From the NCBI GenBank assembly GCA_023426435.1, contig JAFAAS010000053.1, positions 28,953-92,952 on the forward strand: DNA of 64,000 nt. Reading direction: 5' to 3'. The stretch's first letter is position 1; each line of letters begins with the position of its first letter. The notes under the pieces were generated by a model. The model made no database searches. It saw nothing but the letters and a program-made list of their open reading frames with translations, and had not been told where the DNA came from. The translations under genes and the position numbers were made by a program. This DNA comes from Verrucomicrobiota bacterium. Lineage in GTDB: Bacteria > Verrucomicrobiota > Verrucomicrobiia > Opitutales > Opitutaceae. This document shows, piece by piece, positions 1-11,700 of the stretch.

Positions 1-263
1 TCGCAGGTGTTGCCGACCTTGGAGAAAAGCTTCGCCGAGGTGTATTTCGTGATGTCGTGCGTGACGGTGAACGTGCCGTAGGCGGCGGAGCCCTTGGCGT
101 GCACGACGCGCTCGGGAATGCGCTCGCGGTTGAAGTGCGCGAGCTTCTCGAGCAGGTGGAAATCCTGGAGAAGGACGGGACCGCGCGGACCGGCGGTGAG
201 CGAATTCTGGTTGTCGCCGACCGGGATGCCGGAGGCGGTGGTGAGCTGAGGTGCAGTTGACAT
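1..263 (-). CDS. katA: catalase, N-terminal part (cut by window edge)
   Basis: Monofunctional haem catalase, converting hydrogen peroxide to water and oxygen in the cytoplasm. Only the first 87 or so residues are in the window. They read MSTAPQLTTASGIPVGDNQN and continue with the conserved GPRGPVLLQDFHLLEKLAHF core and RIPERVVHAKGSAAYGTF, which carries the distal catalytic His. Clade 3-type catalases begin this way. The ATG complement lies at 261-263 and has no Shine-Dalgarno sequence. The gene is divergent from oxyR across 115 bp, the classic layout for OxyR-activated peroxide defence. The C-terminal domain cannot be seen, so small and large subunit types cannot be separated. Confidence 0.93.
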   Translation of the reverse strand, partial: MSTAPQLTTASGIPVGDNQNSLTAGPRGPVLLQDFHLLEKLAHFNRERIPERVVHAKGSAAYGTFTVTHDITKYTSAKLFSKVGNTC

Positions 264-316
264 GAAGTAACGAATGTTCGTCCCGGGCGCGTGGCGGCCC
301 GCGGAGGAACCCGGAG

Positions 317-344
317 ATTATCAACTGGCCGGAAAATTGAGAAA
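317..344 (-). promoter_or_regulatory. candidate katA promoter
   Basis: On the minus strand a GATAAT -10 like hexamer (complement at 317-322) lies 16 bp downstream of a weak TTTCTC -35 like hexamer (complement at 339-344). The ATAG/CTAT elements at 357-380 sit just upstream of this -35, where OxyR usually binds at activated promoters. Visual inspection only. Confidence 0.3.
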
Positions 345-356
345 GACTAAGTTCCG

Positions 357-380
357 CTATCAGTAATAGGAAACGCCTAT
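357..380. promoter_or_regulatory. candidate OxyR site overlapping the oxyR start codon
   Basis: ATAG at 366-369 and CTAT at 377-380 are separated by 7 bp, the half-site spacing of the known OxyR consensus. A further CTAT lies at 357-360. The right half overlaps the oxyR ATG at 379, which would suit autorepression of oxyR together with activation of katA. Only one good half-site is present, so this is a candidate. Confidence 0.35.
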
Positions 381-1257
381 GGAGCTGCATCAACTACGCT
401 ACTTTGTCGCGGTGGCGCGCACGCGAAACTTCAGCCGGGCGGCGGAGCGGTGCCGGGTGGCGCAGCCCTCGCTCAGCCAGCAAATCATCAAACTCGAGGA
501 AGGACTGGGGGAGCGGTTGTTCGAGCGGACGAAGCGGACGGTCGCGCTGACGCCGGCGGGCGAGATCTTCCGGGTGCATGCGGAGCGCGTGCTCGACCAG
601 GTGGAGCTGGCGGGGGAGAGCGTGCGCGAAGTGAGCGGGATGATGCGCGGCCGGGTGGTGCTGGGCGCGTTGCCGACGGTGGCTCCGTATTATTTGCCGG
701 GGCGGCTGCGGGCGTTTTCGAAGGCGCATCCCGGAGTCGAAGTCGTCGTGCACGAAGACACGACGGAGGCGCTGGCGCGGGCGGCGCTGGCCAAGGAGAT
801 CGATCTCGCGCTGGTGAGTTTGCCGGTCGAGCGGGCGGGTTTGGCGGCGCAGGAGTTTTTCGACGAACCGCTGCTCGTCGCGATGCCGGCGGGACACCGG
901 CTGGCGACGCGCCGGGCGCTGACGCTGGACGATCTGGCGGAGGAGCCCTTCATCTTGATGAAGGAAGGACATTGTCTGGCGGGGCAGGCGTTGCAGTTCT
1001 GCCGGTTGAATGGATTTGCGCCGCGGGTGAGTTTTCGCAGTGCGCAGATCGAGACGGTGCTCGCGTTCGTGGCGGAAGGCTGGGGCGTGTCGATTGTGCC
1101 GGCGATGGCGCGGAAGCCGGAAGTGAAAGGTGTGCGCTATCGGGCGCTGGGCGGGATGACGCGCGCGATCGGCGTGGTGCATCGAGAAGCGCGGCCGTTG
1201 AGTCTCGCGGCGCGGACGCTGGCCGAATTTCTGCGCGGGCGCGAGAAGCAGCAGTGA
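379..1257 (+). CDS. oxyR: LysR-type peroxide sensor OxyR
   Basis: LysR-family transcription factor of 292 residues: a winged HTH at about 1-60 (FSRAAERCRVAQPSLSQQI) and a periplasmic-binding-like effector domain at about 90-290. The effector domain has CLAGQALQFC with cysteines at exactly 199 and 208, the same numbers and spacing as the redox-active pair of E. coli OxyR. Peroxide would form a disulfide there and activate target promoters. The divergent catalase gene supports OxyR over a generic LysR call. The ATG at 379 follows AGGAAA, one of the few plausible Shine-Dalgarno sequences in this window. Confidence 0.93.
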   Translation: MELHQLRYFVAVARTRNFSRAAERCRVAQPSLSQQIIKLEEGLGERLFERTKRTVALTPAGEIFRVHAERVLDQVELAGESVREVSGMMRGRVVLGALPTVAPYYLPGRLRAFSKAHPGVEVVVHEDTTEALARAALAKEIDLALVSLPVERAGLAAQEFFDEPLLVAMPAGHRLATRRALTLDDLAEEPFILMKEGHCLAGQALQFCRLNGFAPRVSFRSAQIETVLAFVAEGWGVSIVPAMARKPEVKGVRYRALGGMTRAIGVVHREARPLSLAARTLAEFLRGREKQQ

Positions 1258-1375
1258 GGTGGGGTGTGGTCGGGCGTCTTTGGCGAAGCGGTTCGGGGCG
1301 TGCAATCGGCGGGAGGAAGAGTAGGGTCGATGCGCGACGGCGCTGGCGATGAAGCGGCGGCGGGCGCGCTAATTT

Positions 1376-1648
1376 ATGGCTACTGCAATCGTATTATTGA
1401 AGATCGATCACCGGAAGGTGACGGGAACGGCGGAGAAGCTGCTGGAGATCCGCGACATCACCGATGTGTATTCGGTGTCCGGTCGCTGGGATCTGCTGGC
1501 GATCATCAAGTGCGATTCGATCGACAAGATCGAATACGTGATCACGGACGAGCTGTTGCGCACGGAAGGGATTGTCGAGAGCGAGACGATGTTCGCGTTT
1601 CGAAGTCTGGAGAAGCGCGAGGCGGGCGGAGCGGTGGACGTGGATTGA
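1376..1648 (+). CDS. stand-alone Lrp/AsnC ligand-binding (RAM) domain protein
   Basis: A 90-residue protein made of one Lrp/AsnC-type alpha-beta ligand-binding (RAM) domain with no HTH. The sequence has the typical pattern of a first strand (ATAIVLLKID), the VYSVSGRWDLLAIIKC core and the final MFAFRSLEK. Such single-domain proteins are known in archaea and bacteria, form dimers or octamers and bind amino acids or similar ligands, but their targets are mostly unknown. It stands alone between oxyR and the LuxR gene, in the same direction. No Shine-Dalgarno sequence precedes the ATG. The role is unassigned. Confidence 0.85.
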   Translation: MATAIVLLKIDHRKVTGTAEKLLEIRDITDVYSVSGRWDLLAIIKCDSIDKIEYVITDELLRTEGIVESETMFAFRSLEKREAGGAVDVD

Positions 1649-1694
1649 GCCCGCGCCGGGCGAGGGCGCGCTCCCGCCGGAAGGAGCGCGCGCG

Positions 1695-1717
1695 GCGTAT
1701 TAAATATTAGGATACGC
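1695..1717. promoter_or_regulatory. AT-rich dyad upstream of the LuxR gene
   Basis: A perfect 6-bp inverted repeat, GCGTAT and ATACGC, flanks an AT-rich 11-bp centre (TAAATATTAGG). It stands out from the GC-rich surroundings and lies 20 bp before the GTG start of the LuxR gene. A second short dyad, CGCGA/TCGCG, follows at about 1715-1729. It could be an operator or promoter element; the binding factor is unknown. Confidence 0.35.
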
Positions 1718-1736
1718 GATTTATTCGCGATCGAAA

Positions 1737-2618
1737 GTGAAGTCTGTTCTGGCCGTGCCGGCGAAAGTTGTTTCGCCTGTCGGCATGCGATTGAGAGACC
1801 TTCACGCCTTCAGCCGCGCGTGTGAAGCGCTCTACGCGCCCGGACTCCGGTTGGAGAATTTCGTGACGCGGGGCTTCGCGATGCTGCGGGCGATGGTGCC
1901 CAGCGAGTTTATCGCGTGTGGCGTGTTGGAGAAGAGCACGCGCCGGCTGACGATCGGATTCGATGCGGATCATCCGGATTTCGCGACGACGATGCCGGTG
2001 TTTGGCCGGTTGATGGATCGGTATGCGCTGTATGATTTCAATCCGACGACGAACGGGGGGCGGCCGTATTGCCGGCGGCATTTCTTCACGGAGCGACAGT
2101 TTCGCGACATTGCGATGTATTCGGAAGTGTATCGGCCGCTGGGGATTTCGAATCATTGCGCGGTGCACGTGCCCTCGGTGCCGGGCGAGGTGCTTTATTA
2201 TGGGATCGAGCGGGCGCGCGGTCCGGATTTCAGCGACGACGAGTTGCGTTTGATTGGGCTGGTTCAGGCGCAGTTGACGAACGCGCATGCGATGGCGCGG
2301 GCGCAGGCGACGGCGTTGGATGAGATTGTTGAACCGGAGTTGCTCGTGTGTGCGGGGCTGACGCCGCGGGAGGCGGACACGCTCTTCTGGATGACGCATG
2401 GGAAGAGCAATGCGGAGATCGCGATGATCCTCGGGCTGACGCTGGCGACGGTGAAGAAATACGTGGCGACGCTCTTCGATAAAACGGGGACGGAGAACCG
2501 GCATGCGGCGATCGTGTGGGCGCAGCGGACGTGTTTGCAGTTGCGGCATGCGGGCGCGGCGCCGCAGGGATTTGTGGAAGTGCCGGCGCCGCCGCATCGT
2601 CCCACGCCGCTGAGCTGA
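1737..2618 (+). CDS. LuxR-family transcriptional regulator
   Basis: A regulator of about 293 residues. The N-terminal two thirds resembles a GAF/autoinducer-binding-like sensor fold without an obvious catalytic motif. The C-terminus (about 205-270) is a LuxR/GerE HTH: LTPREADTLFWMTHGKSNAE, then IAMILGLTLATVKKYVATLF. The longest reading uses a GTG at 1737; an ATG at 1785 would remove 16 residues, and neither start has a good ribosome site. It lies 85 bp upstream of the large adhesin gene in the same direction, so it may control the adhesin operon. Ligand unknown. Confidence 0.85.
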   Translation: MKSVLAVPAKVVSPVGMRLRDLHAFSRACEALYAPGLRLENFVTRGFAMLRAMVPSEFIACGVLEKSTRRLTIGFDADHPDFATTMPVFGRLMDRYALYDFNPTTNGGRPYCRRHFFTERQFRDIAMYSEVYRPLGISNHCAVHVPSVPGEVLYYGIERARGPDFSDDELRLIGLVQAQLTNAHAMARAQATALDEIVEPELLVCAGLTPREADTLFWMTHGKSNAEIAMILGLTLATVKKYVATLFDKTGTENRHAAIVWAQRTCLQLRHAGAAPQGFVEVPAPPHRPTPLS

Positions 2619-2639
2619 CGCGGCGCGGAGCGGTGAGGT

Positions 2640-2657
2640 GAGGGATGTCACTCCCTC
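2640..2657 (+). terminator. short hairpin between LuxR gene and adhesin gene
   Basis: Perfect 6-bp stem GAGGGA/TCCCTC with a 6-base loop, 21 bp after the LuxR stop and 46 bp before the adhesin start. There is no T-tract, so it could be an attenuator or simply a chance hairpin. Confidence 0.25.
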
Positions 2658-2703
2658 CCAAAGTAGAGTGTCGGGTTGTCGTGCGAGCGAATAGACTGGG
2701 GCG

Positions 2704-5700
2704 ATGCGGTCCACGCTTCGCTCTTCCCTTTCCGCGCGCTCGTTCGCCGGTGCGCTGATGTTTGCTGCCGCGATTTCAGCGGTGAAAGGAAATCCCACGG
2801 GCGGCGCCGTGGTGGCGGGCGTGGCGGAGATTTCGGGTGGCGCGGGTGCGCTTACGATTCAGCAGGCGACGGCGCGGGCGGTGCTGCACTGGGAGGATTT
2901 TTCGATCGGTGCGGGCGAGTTGGTGCGGTTTGTCCAACCGGATGCTGCGAGCGCGACCTTGAATCGCGTGCTCGGCGGAAATCCCTCGTCGTTGTTGGGA
3001 AATATCGAGGCGAACGGGCAGGTGTTTTTGATCAATCCCAATGGCGTGTTGATCGGGCGCGATGCGCGGATCGATGCGGCGGGTTTTCTGGCGTCGACGT
3101 TGAATGTGACCAACGAGCAATTTCTTGCGGGCGGCGAGCTGGTGTTTTCCGGCGAGTCGACGGCGGCGGTGCAGAATCTTGGCGCGATCGACGTGCACGG
3201 CGGGGATATTTTCCTGATCGCGCGAAAGGTGGAGAATCGCGGCACGCTGACGGCGGAGAACGGGGTGGTGGGTTTGGCGGCGGGATCGGAAGTGTTGCTC
3301 ACGACGGGTGGCGAGCAGCGGGTGTTTGTGCGGGCGGGCACGGCGCCGGGCGAGGTGGTGAATGCGGGCGATATTTCGGCGGCGACGGCGGAGTTGAAGG
3401 CAGCGGGAGGAAATCCGTATGCGCTGGCGATCAACAACACGGGCGTGGTGCGCGCGAGCGGAACGGAGACGCGCGATGGGCAAATCTGGCTGGTGGCGGG
3501 AACGACGGACGGGCTGGCGGGACGGGCGAGCAATACGGGAGAACTCGCGGCGAGCGACGTCGACGGACGCGGTGGATTTATCGAGACGAGCGGGGAGACG
3601 GTGGAGTTGGCGGGCGCGATTCGCACGGGCGAAGGCGGGCGATGGTTGATCGATCCCACGGACGTGACGATCGACGCAGCGGCGGCCGCGACGATCGTGA
3701 CGAGCGTGAATGCCGGCACGGATGTGACCGTGGAGGCCGACAACAACATCACCGTGGCGGCGAATGTCGCGGCGAGCGGGACCGGCGATCTAGGCCTGAA
3801 GGCCGACATCGACCGATCCGGTGCAGGCACGGTGCTGTTCGATCCCGGTATCAAGGTGACGAATACAGGCGGGGGCGACGTGAAGATTTTCTATAATCCG
3901 ACGAGCTACGCCGGGCCCACGAACTATGCTTCGAATGTGACGGTGTCCGGTGGCGGCAAGTTCACCGCTTACATGTGGGTGCATGACGTGGATGACCTGC
4001 AGGCGATCGCCACCAACCTCCGTGGGAATTACGCGCTCAGTGGAAATATCGATGCGAGTGCGACAACGGAGTGGGACGACGGAAACGGTTTTGCGCCGTT
4101 GGGCAGCGATCCGCTGACCTCGAGCCGGCGTTTCGAAGGCGTGTTCGATGGCCAGGGGCACTCGATCAGTGGATTAACCATCAATCGGCCCGGCATCAAT
4201 TATGTGGGCTTGTTCGGCGCGGTAGGGCCGTCTGGGGAGATCAGCGACGTGACCTTGGCCGCGGGCAGCGTGACAGGCAAAAATTCGGTGGGCATGCTGG
4301 CGGGCCGGAATTCCGGAACGATCGAGCGGAGTCACGCGAGCGGTGGTGTTTTTGGAGAAAGTAACGTCGGAGGTCTGGTGGGATTTGTCCAAGAAGGCTC
4401 CGTCAGCGAGAGCTCTGCGACGGGCGTCGTGACGGGCGGGTCGTATGCCGGTGGCTTGGTGGGATTCAGCAACATCAGTGTGATCCGCGAGAGTTTTGCG
4501 ACGGGCGCGGTGAGCGGCACCAGGACGATCGGTGGACTCGTGGGCGACAATGCGGGGACGAGCACGGTCGAGAACAGTTATGCGACCGGGGTGGTGACGG
4601 CCACGGAGGCTTATGCGGGTGGTCTCGTCGGCAGCAACAGCGGCACGATTCGTGGCAGCCGTGCCGAAGGTGATGTGAGTGGTAAGAGTTTCTTCGTCGG
4701 CGGTTTGGCTGGACAGAGTTCGGGCCGTGTCAGCCAGAGTCACGCGACCGGGAACGTCGAAGGTGAGAATGGTTATATCGGCGGCTTGGTGGGATATAAT
4801 ATCGGTCGCATCAGCCAGAGTTATGCGCGCGGCGACGTTTCTGGCAGCGGGGATCGGGTTGGCGGCTTGGTCGGTGCCAATTCCAGCCGAATCGGCCAGA
4901 GCTACGCGACGGGCGACGTATCTGGCAGCGGGAGTATGATCGGCGGCTTGGTGGGGTTTAGCGGCGAACTCGGCGGCGTGGACCAATCCTATGCGACGGG
5001 CGTGGTGACGGGAGGGACCTCGGTCGGCGGTCTGGTGGGGCGGGCGAACACGGGATTCACGGTGACCCGGAGTTATTGGGATGCGGACAAGACGGCGGAG
5101 GGCGGCGCGGTGGGATCGGGAGCGATTGGGCTGACCACGGCGGATTTTCAGAACGGCGCGTTGCCGGCGGAGTTCGATGAAAGGTTTTGGGAGGCGTCGG
5201 CGGGGCGATATCCGGTGTTCAAGACGATCCTGCCGGCGGAGCCGGACAACACGTTGTCGGGCGCGTTGGCGGACGCGGGGGCGGGGGTGGCATTGGATTT
5301 GGTGATCGGAGGCACGAAGGTCGCCTCGACGACGACGGATGCGGACGGAGCGTTTCGTTTCGAATACGAGGGGAGCTTTGCTCAGGGAGCGACGGCGCTC
5401 GTGTTTGTGTCGGGCGGTGGAGCGTCGGCGGGGAATCGCCTGGTGCCGCTGCATTCGTCGCTGATGGGCGGGGTCGAGCTGGAGAAAGGATGGGTGTGGG
5501 CGACGAGCGGAGCTTCGACGCTGACCGCGCTGCTGACCGATTGGGGTAATACGTTAGGCAGTCTGACGAGCGACGGGATTCTTTTCTCGTTGGAGGGCGG
5601 ATCGCTGGGGTTGAGCGAGGGGATCGGTTTGCGACTGGACCTGTCGGCGACGAACTTCGATTTCAACACGGCACTGGATCTAACCGGGCGCACGATGCGA

Positions 5701-8700
5701 TTAAGCACGACGACCGGGTTCGGCGTATTCACCGCGACCGGCGAGATGAACTTTGGCACCTTTATCTTTGAGCGGGGCCAATGGACGCAGAATGCAGCGA
5801 CGCTGCCGGCGTTTGCGGCGGAAGATTTCCGTTTGGAAGGCGGGCGCTTTTTGCGGGTGACCGGTGGCGATGGGTCGGAGGCTTCGCCGTATTTGCTGGC
5901 GGATATTTATGGCGTGCAGGGCGTGACGTCGATGGGACTTTCGCTGCATTACGCGTTGTCGGCGGACGTCGATGCGGGCGTGACGGCAAGTTGGAACGAA
6001 GGCGCGGGGTTTGTGCCGATCGGCGGCGGGTCTTCTTTCAGGGGGAGCTTTGATGGACGCGGTCAGCGGATCACAGGGCTGACGATCGATCAGCCGGGAA
6101 CGACGAATGTCGGCTTGTTCAAATGGCTGACGGGCTCGGTGAAAAATTTGGGATTGGTGGACGTGTCCGTGCGAGGCGGGAGCAGCACGGGCGGCCTGAT
6201 CGGTTGGAATGACAAAGGCACGGTCGAAGGGAGCTACGTGCATGGCTCGGTGACGGGCGATGGTGCGGACGTGGGCGGTGTCGCAGGCTATAACTCAGGA
6301 GACATTGTTGGCAGTCATTCGACGGGCACCGTGACTGGCGCGGACGCTCGCGTGGGCGGATTGGTGGGGGACAACCGCGGTGGGATCGACGACAGTTATT
6401 CCGTGGCTGTCGTGGCGGGGAGGGTTTATGCGGGCGGTTTGGTGGGCTGGCAGGCGAATTCGGGCACGATCGCCTCGAGTTATGCCGGAGGGGATGTGAC
6501 CGGAGATTCCGTGGGCGGATTGGTGGGATGGAATTACGGCGAGATCGAGGATAGTTTCGCGCGTGGCAGCGTAATCGCCGTGGACGATTACGCGGGCGGG
6601 CTGGTTGCGGCGAACTACGGAAGCATTCGCCGGAGCGAGGCGAGCGGCACGGTGCAAGGAGAGGAGCGGCTGGGCGGGTTGGTCGGCTACAACGTGGGCG
6701 AGATCGTCGAGAGTCATGCCAGCGGCGCGGTGAGCGGCGTCGGAATCGCCGGCGGGTTGGTCGGATGGAACACGGATGATGCCGCGATTCGTCAGAGCTA
6801 CGCGACGGGCGCCGTGAGCGTTACGGGTAATTCGGCCGGAGGTATCGCCGGGATGAATACTGGTGCGATCCGACAAAGCTATGCGAGAGGCGATGTGAGC
6901 GCCGGGGGGACTAATGTTGGAGGTCTGGTCGGTTATCATTCCGGAGCGATCAGCGAGAGCTACGCGACGGGAGCGGTCACGGGGACCGGCACCTGGGTTG
7001 GAGGTTTGGTGGGTTACAACCTGCCCTCGGTGGGGACGACGGATCAGAGTTATTGGGATAAGGAAACCACGGGTCGTGAAACGAGCGCCGCTGGCACGGG
7101 TTTGACGACGGCGGAACTGCAGAGCGGAGCACTGCCGACCGGTTTCGATCCCGAAATGTGGGACGTGACGGCGGGCGTGTATCCGATCTTGAAAGGCGGT
7201 GCGCCGGTGGGAGCGGCGAATCTCGTGACCGGGACGTATGCCGGCGTGGGGGAAGGCGTGGAACTCACGCTCGCGATTGACGGGCAGATTGTGGCGACGA
7301 CCACGACGGGTGCAGGCGGGGTTTTCAGTTTTGGTTTCGAGGGAACCGTGACGGAGAACGCGCCGGCGCTGGTGTATGTGACGGGCGGAGGAAGCCACGG
7401 GGCCAACCGGGTGGTGCCGCTGCAAGGCTGGCTTACGACGAATGTGGGATTGCTGGCGGACTGGGTGTGGGTAACGAGCCGGGCGACGACGCTCAGTGCA
7501 TTACTCGAAGAAATGCAGACCGCGATTGGGGCACTGATCGGCGACGGACTGTTGTATTCGTTCGATGGAGACAAGCCGGTGCTGGGGGACGGCATCGGAC
7601 TGCGATTGGACACGACCGCCTTCCATGTGACTTTCGACACGGAATTGGATTTGGCGGGGCATGCGTTGCACCTGACGGGCTGGACGGAGTATGCGGCGGA
7701 TTCGGGGTTGAAGGCGGGGACGTTCATCTTGGCCGGTGGCGGCCGGTGGGTGCAGAACAAGGTGGAGCTGCCGGAGTTCACGGCGGAAGATTTCCGCATT
7801 GTGTGGGGAAGTTTCCTTCGCGCGGCGGGTGGCGACGGCTCCGGCGAGTCGCCGTGGAAACTTGTCGATGTTTACGGCCTGCAGGGAGTCGCGGTCGGTT
7901 CTTCGAATGCGAAGCACTACGTTCTCGGCAATGACATCGATGCGAGCAGCGCGGCGAATTGGAATGACGGTGCGGGGTTCGATCCTATCGGCGATCGGGT
8001 CGGCAATGTGCCTTTCCAAGGCCGCTTCGATGGTGCAGGGCATATCCTTTCGAATCTCACGATCGATACGGATAAGTCGGACGTGGGTTTGTTTAGCTTT
8101 GTCGGAGATGAAGGTCGGGTGGAGGATCTGATTCTCACCGACGTGGATGTCCGTGGTGCGAGTTCCGTGGGAGCACTGGCGGGATTTAATCGAGGCACGA
8201 TCGAGCGGGTCGAGGTGCGCAGCGGCCAGGTGAGGAGTCTCGGCAGCGCGGGCGGATTGGTCGCCGGCAACTGGGGCGAGATCGTGGAGAGTGTGGCTTC
8301 AGTTTCGGTGACAGGCGCGTCGTATGTCGGCGGGTTGACCGGAGAAAATGGGCAGGACGGATCGATCGTGCGCAGTGAGGCTACGGGTGATGTGGTGGCC
8401 ACGGGCTACGGTTACGCGGGTGGTCTCGCTGGATACAACCGCCTCGGCGCGGTGATCGAGGAGAGTCGTGCGACCGGCGATGTCGAAGGTGTGAACAGCA
8501 TCGGTGGCTTGGTCGGAGAAAATGCTTGGGGAACGATTCGCCGTAGCATCGCGGAAGGATCGGTCACCGCGACAGGGAGCGACGTGGGCGGTTTGGTCGG
8601 CTACAATAGTGAAACCAGCATCCTCTCGCACAGCTATGCGATTGGTGCCGTGAAAGGTGTGAGTCGGGTCGGCGGACTGGTGGGTTCGAATTACGGAACG

Positions 8701-11700
8701 ATTGAGCAGACCTACGCGACCGGAGCGGTGACCGGGACGAGCGAGTTGGGTGGATTGGTCGGTCGCAACGCGACAGGTGGAACGATATCGAACAGCTACT
8801 GGGATCCGGAAACGACCGGCCGGACGACGAGCGCTGGCAGCGATGCGGCGAATGGGCTGACGACGGGGGAATTTCGCAGTGGCAGGTTGCCGGCTGGTTT
8901 CGATGCGTCGATTTGGTCGGTGCGTGCCGGCGAGTATCCGCCGCTGCGCTGGACCTTGCCGCCGAGTCTGGGCAACACGGTCACGGGCACGCTGGTCGGT
9001 GCGGGTGCAGGTTTGGATCTGACCTTGGTGATCGACGGTGTGGCGGTGGCGACGACGCAGACGGGCGCAAGCGGAGGATTTATCTTTGACTACGCGGGAG
9101 AGTATGCGGCCGGCACGACCGCACTGATTTACGTGAACGGTGGTGGAGAGTTTGCGGCCAACCGACTGTTGTCGCTCGAAGGGACAGTGACGGGCGGTTT
9201 CGTGGTGGACCCGGGTTGGGTGAGGGCGGTCAGCGGCGCGATTACGTTGAGCGAACTGATCGAGGAACTCCGCGCGGCGCGTGGCGCGCTGACGGCAGAG
9301 GGGCTTCTTTATTCGGTGAACGATGGAACGCTCGAGCTGGCGTCGGGGATCGGGCTGCGCCTCGACCTGACGGCGGACCATTTCAATTTCGATGCGGCGA
9401 TCGATTTGACCGACCGGGCCTTGCGGGTGGCGTCCGCGGGCACGTTGACGGCGGCGGCTTCGTTGCGCACGGGCGCTTTCATTTTGGCGGGCGGCGATTG
9501 GGTGCAGAATGCGGCGACGCTGCCGGAGTTTACGACGGGGGATTTCCGCATCGAGGGCGGTCGGTTTCTGCGTGTGCAAGGTGGCGATGGAACGGAGGAG
9601 GCACCTTGGCAGCTCGTGGATATTTACGGCCTGCAGGGCATCATGACGCAGGACATGACCGCGGATTATGCGCTGGTGGCAGACATCGACGCCAGCGGGA
9701 CGGAGAACTGGAACGGCGGCGCGGGCTTCGTTCCCTTATGGGATTCCCAAAATTATCTTGGATTCTCCGGTGTGTTCGACGGACGCGGCCATGTGATTTC
9801 GGGTTTGGTCATCAATCAGCCCGATTCAACTTGGGATGTAGGCTTGTTTAGCATGGTCGAGGGAGAGCCCTTCGACGGCAACGGTCATGAAGGACGCATT
9901 CTCGACGTTGGCCTGATCGGTGGGAGGATCACGGGTGGAGAGTTCGCGGGGGCGGGTGGTTTGGCCGGCTCCAGCTATGGCACGATCCGAGATAGCTACG
10001 TGACGGGAATGACGATCGATGGCTCTATGAGTGTCGGCGGATTGGTAGGCGGTAATCGTGGCACAATCGAACGGAGCTACGCGGACGCGGAGGTCACGGG
10101 CCGGGACTATGGGATGAACATTGGCGGGCTCGCGGGATTCAATATGGGCACGATTCGCTTCTCCTACGCCGGCGGAGTGGTCACGGGGATTAGCGACGTC
10201 GGCGGCTTGGTCGGCTTCAATGGCTACTTGATCGAGAGCAGCTACGCCACGGCGAGCGTGACGGGGACCGGCGCAAGCACCGGTGGTCTGGTCGGGAGCA
10301 ATTTCGGCGATATTTCACAGGCCTACGCTGCCGGACTTGTGACGGGGGCTGACGCTGCGAGCACGGGTGGTCTGATCGGGTTCGGCTTCGAAGACTTCGG
10401 CTCGATCACGAACAGTTACTGGAACAAGGAAACCACAGGACAGAGCGCGAGTTTCGGCAGCCCGGAAGATGCGGGTTTGACGACGGCGCAAATGCGGAGC
10501 GCGACGAGCTTCGTTGGCTGGGAGATCGATTCCGTGGGCGGGAGCGAGGACACGTGGCGTATTTATGAAGGCACTACGGCGCCCATGTTGAAGGCGTTTC
10601 TCACGCCGCTCACCGTGACGGGGAAAACGGTGACGGTGACCTACGATGGCGCGGCGACGCACGCGCTCGACGAGAGCGACTATTCCTTTTCGCTCACGCC
10701 GGAGACGGGAGGCGTTTTGGGCACGGGCGTTTACGTCGCCAAGAGCGCGAATGCCGGCGGTTACAGGATGGACACGGACACGCTGTTGTTGAGCGGACTT
10801 TATTCGCACCAGCTAGGTTACGATCTGGTGTTCGCAGGCGGCAGCCTGACGATCGCGCCCAAGGTGTTGACGGCGAAGCTCAGCGGCGAGCTGAGCAAGA
10901 TTTACGATGGCACGGTGGCGGCCTCGCTGAAGCCCGGCGATTATGAATTGGAAGGTTTGGTGGGAAGCGAAAGCTTCGTGGTCACACAAGCCGCTGGCTC
11001 CTATGATAGCGTCAATGTGGCGGACGCGAGCGTGGTGATCGCGACGCTTAGCGAGGATAATTTCGCCGCAGGCGAGGGGACTTTGGCGTCGAATTATGTG
11101 TTGCCGACCCAGGCGAGCGGTGCGGCGACGATCACGCCGCGGACGGTTTCGGTCGCCGCGAGAAACGGCACGTCCACGTATGGAGACACTCCCGCCGATT
11201 TCGGCTTCACCGCAGAAGGATTGGTGGATGGAGAGACGGCCGCGGTGTTGACGGGGCTTTCGATGGATACCTCGATCACCGGGACGACAAACGCCGGCGA
11301 TTATACGCTCTCGGTCGTCGGGACGCTGACGAATGGAAACTACAATGTCATCGCGCGTAGTGATGGCACATGGGTGGTGTCGCCGAAGGACATCATCGTG
11401 ACGGCGAACGGTGGTGGGTCGGTTTACGGCGATGTGGATTTGGAGAATCCTGGTTTCACGGCGGATGGGCTCGTGAATGGCGAAACGGTGGCGGTGCTGA
11501 CGGGATTGGAGAACAGTTTCGGCATCACGAACACGACGAACGCGGGCAGCCATACGCTTTCGGTGAACGGGACGCTCACGAACGGAAACTATACCGTGAC
11601 AGCGCGTCAGGATGGGACGTGGGTGGTGTCGCCGAAGGATATCATCGTGACGGCGAACGGTGGTGCGTCGGTTTATGGTGACGCGGATTTGGTGAATCCC

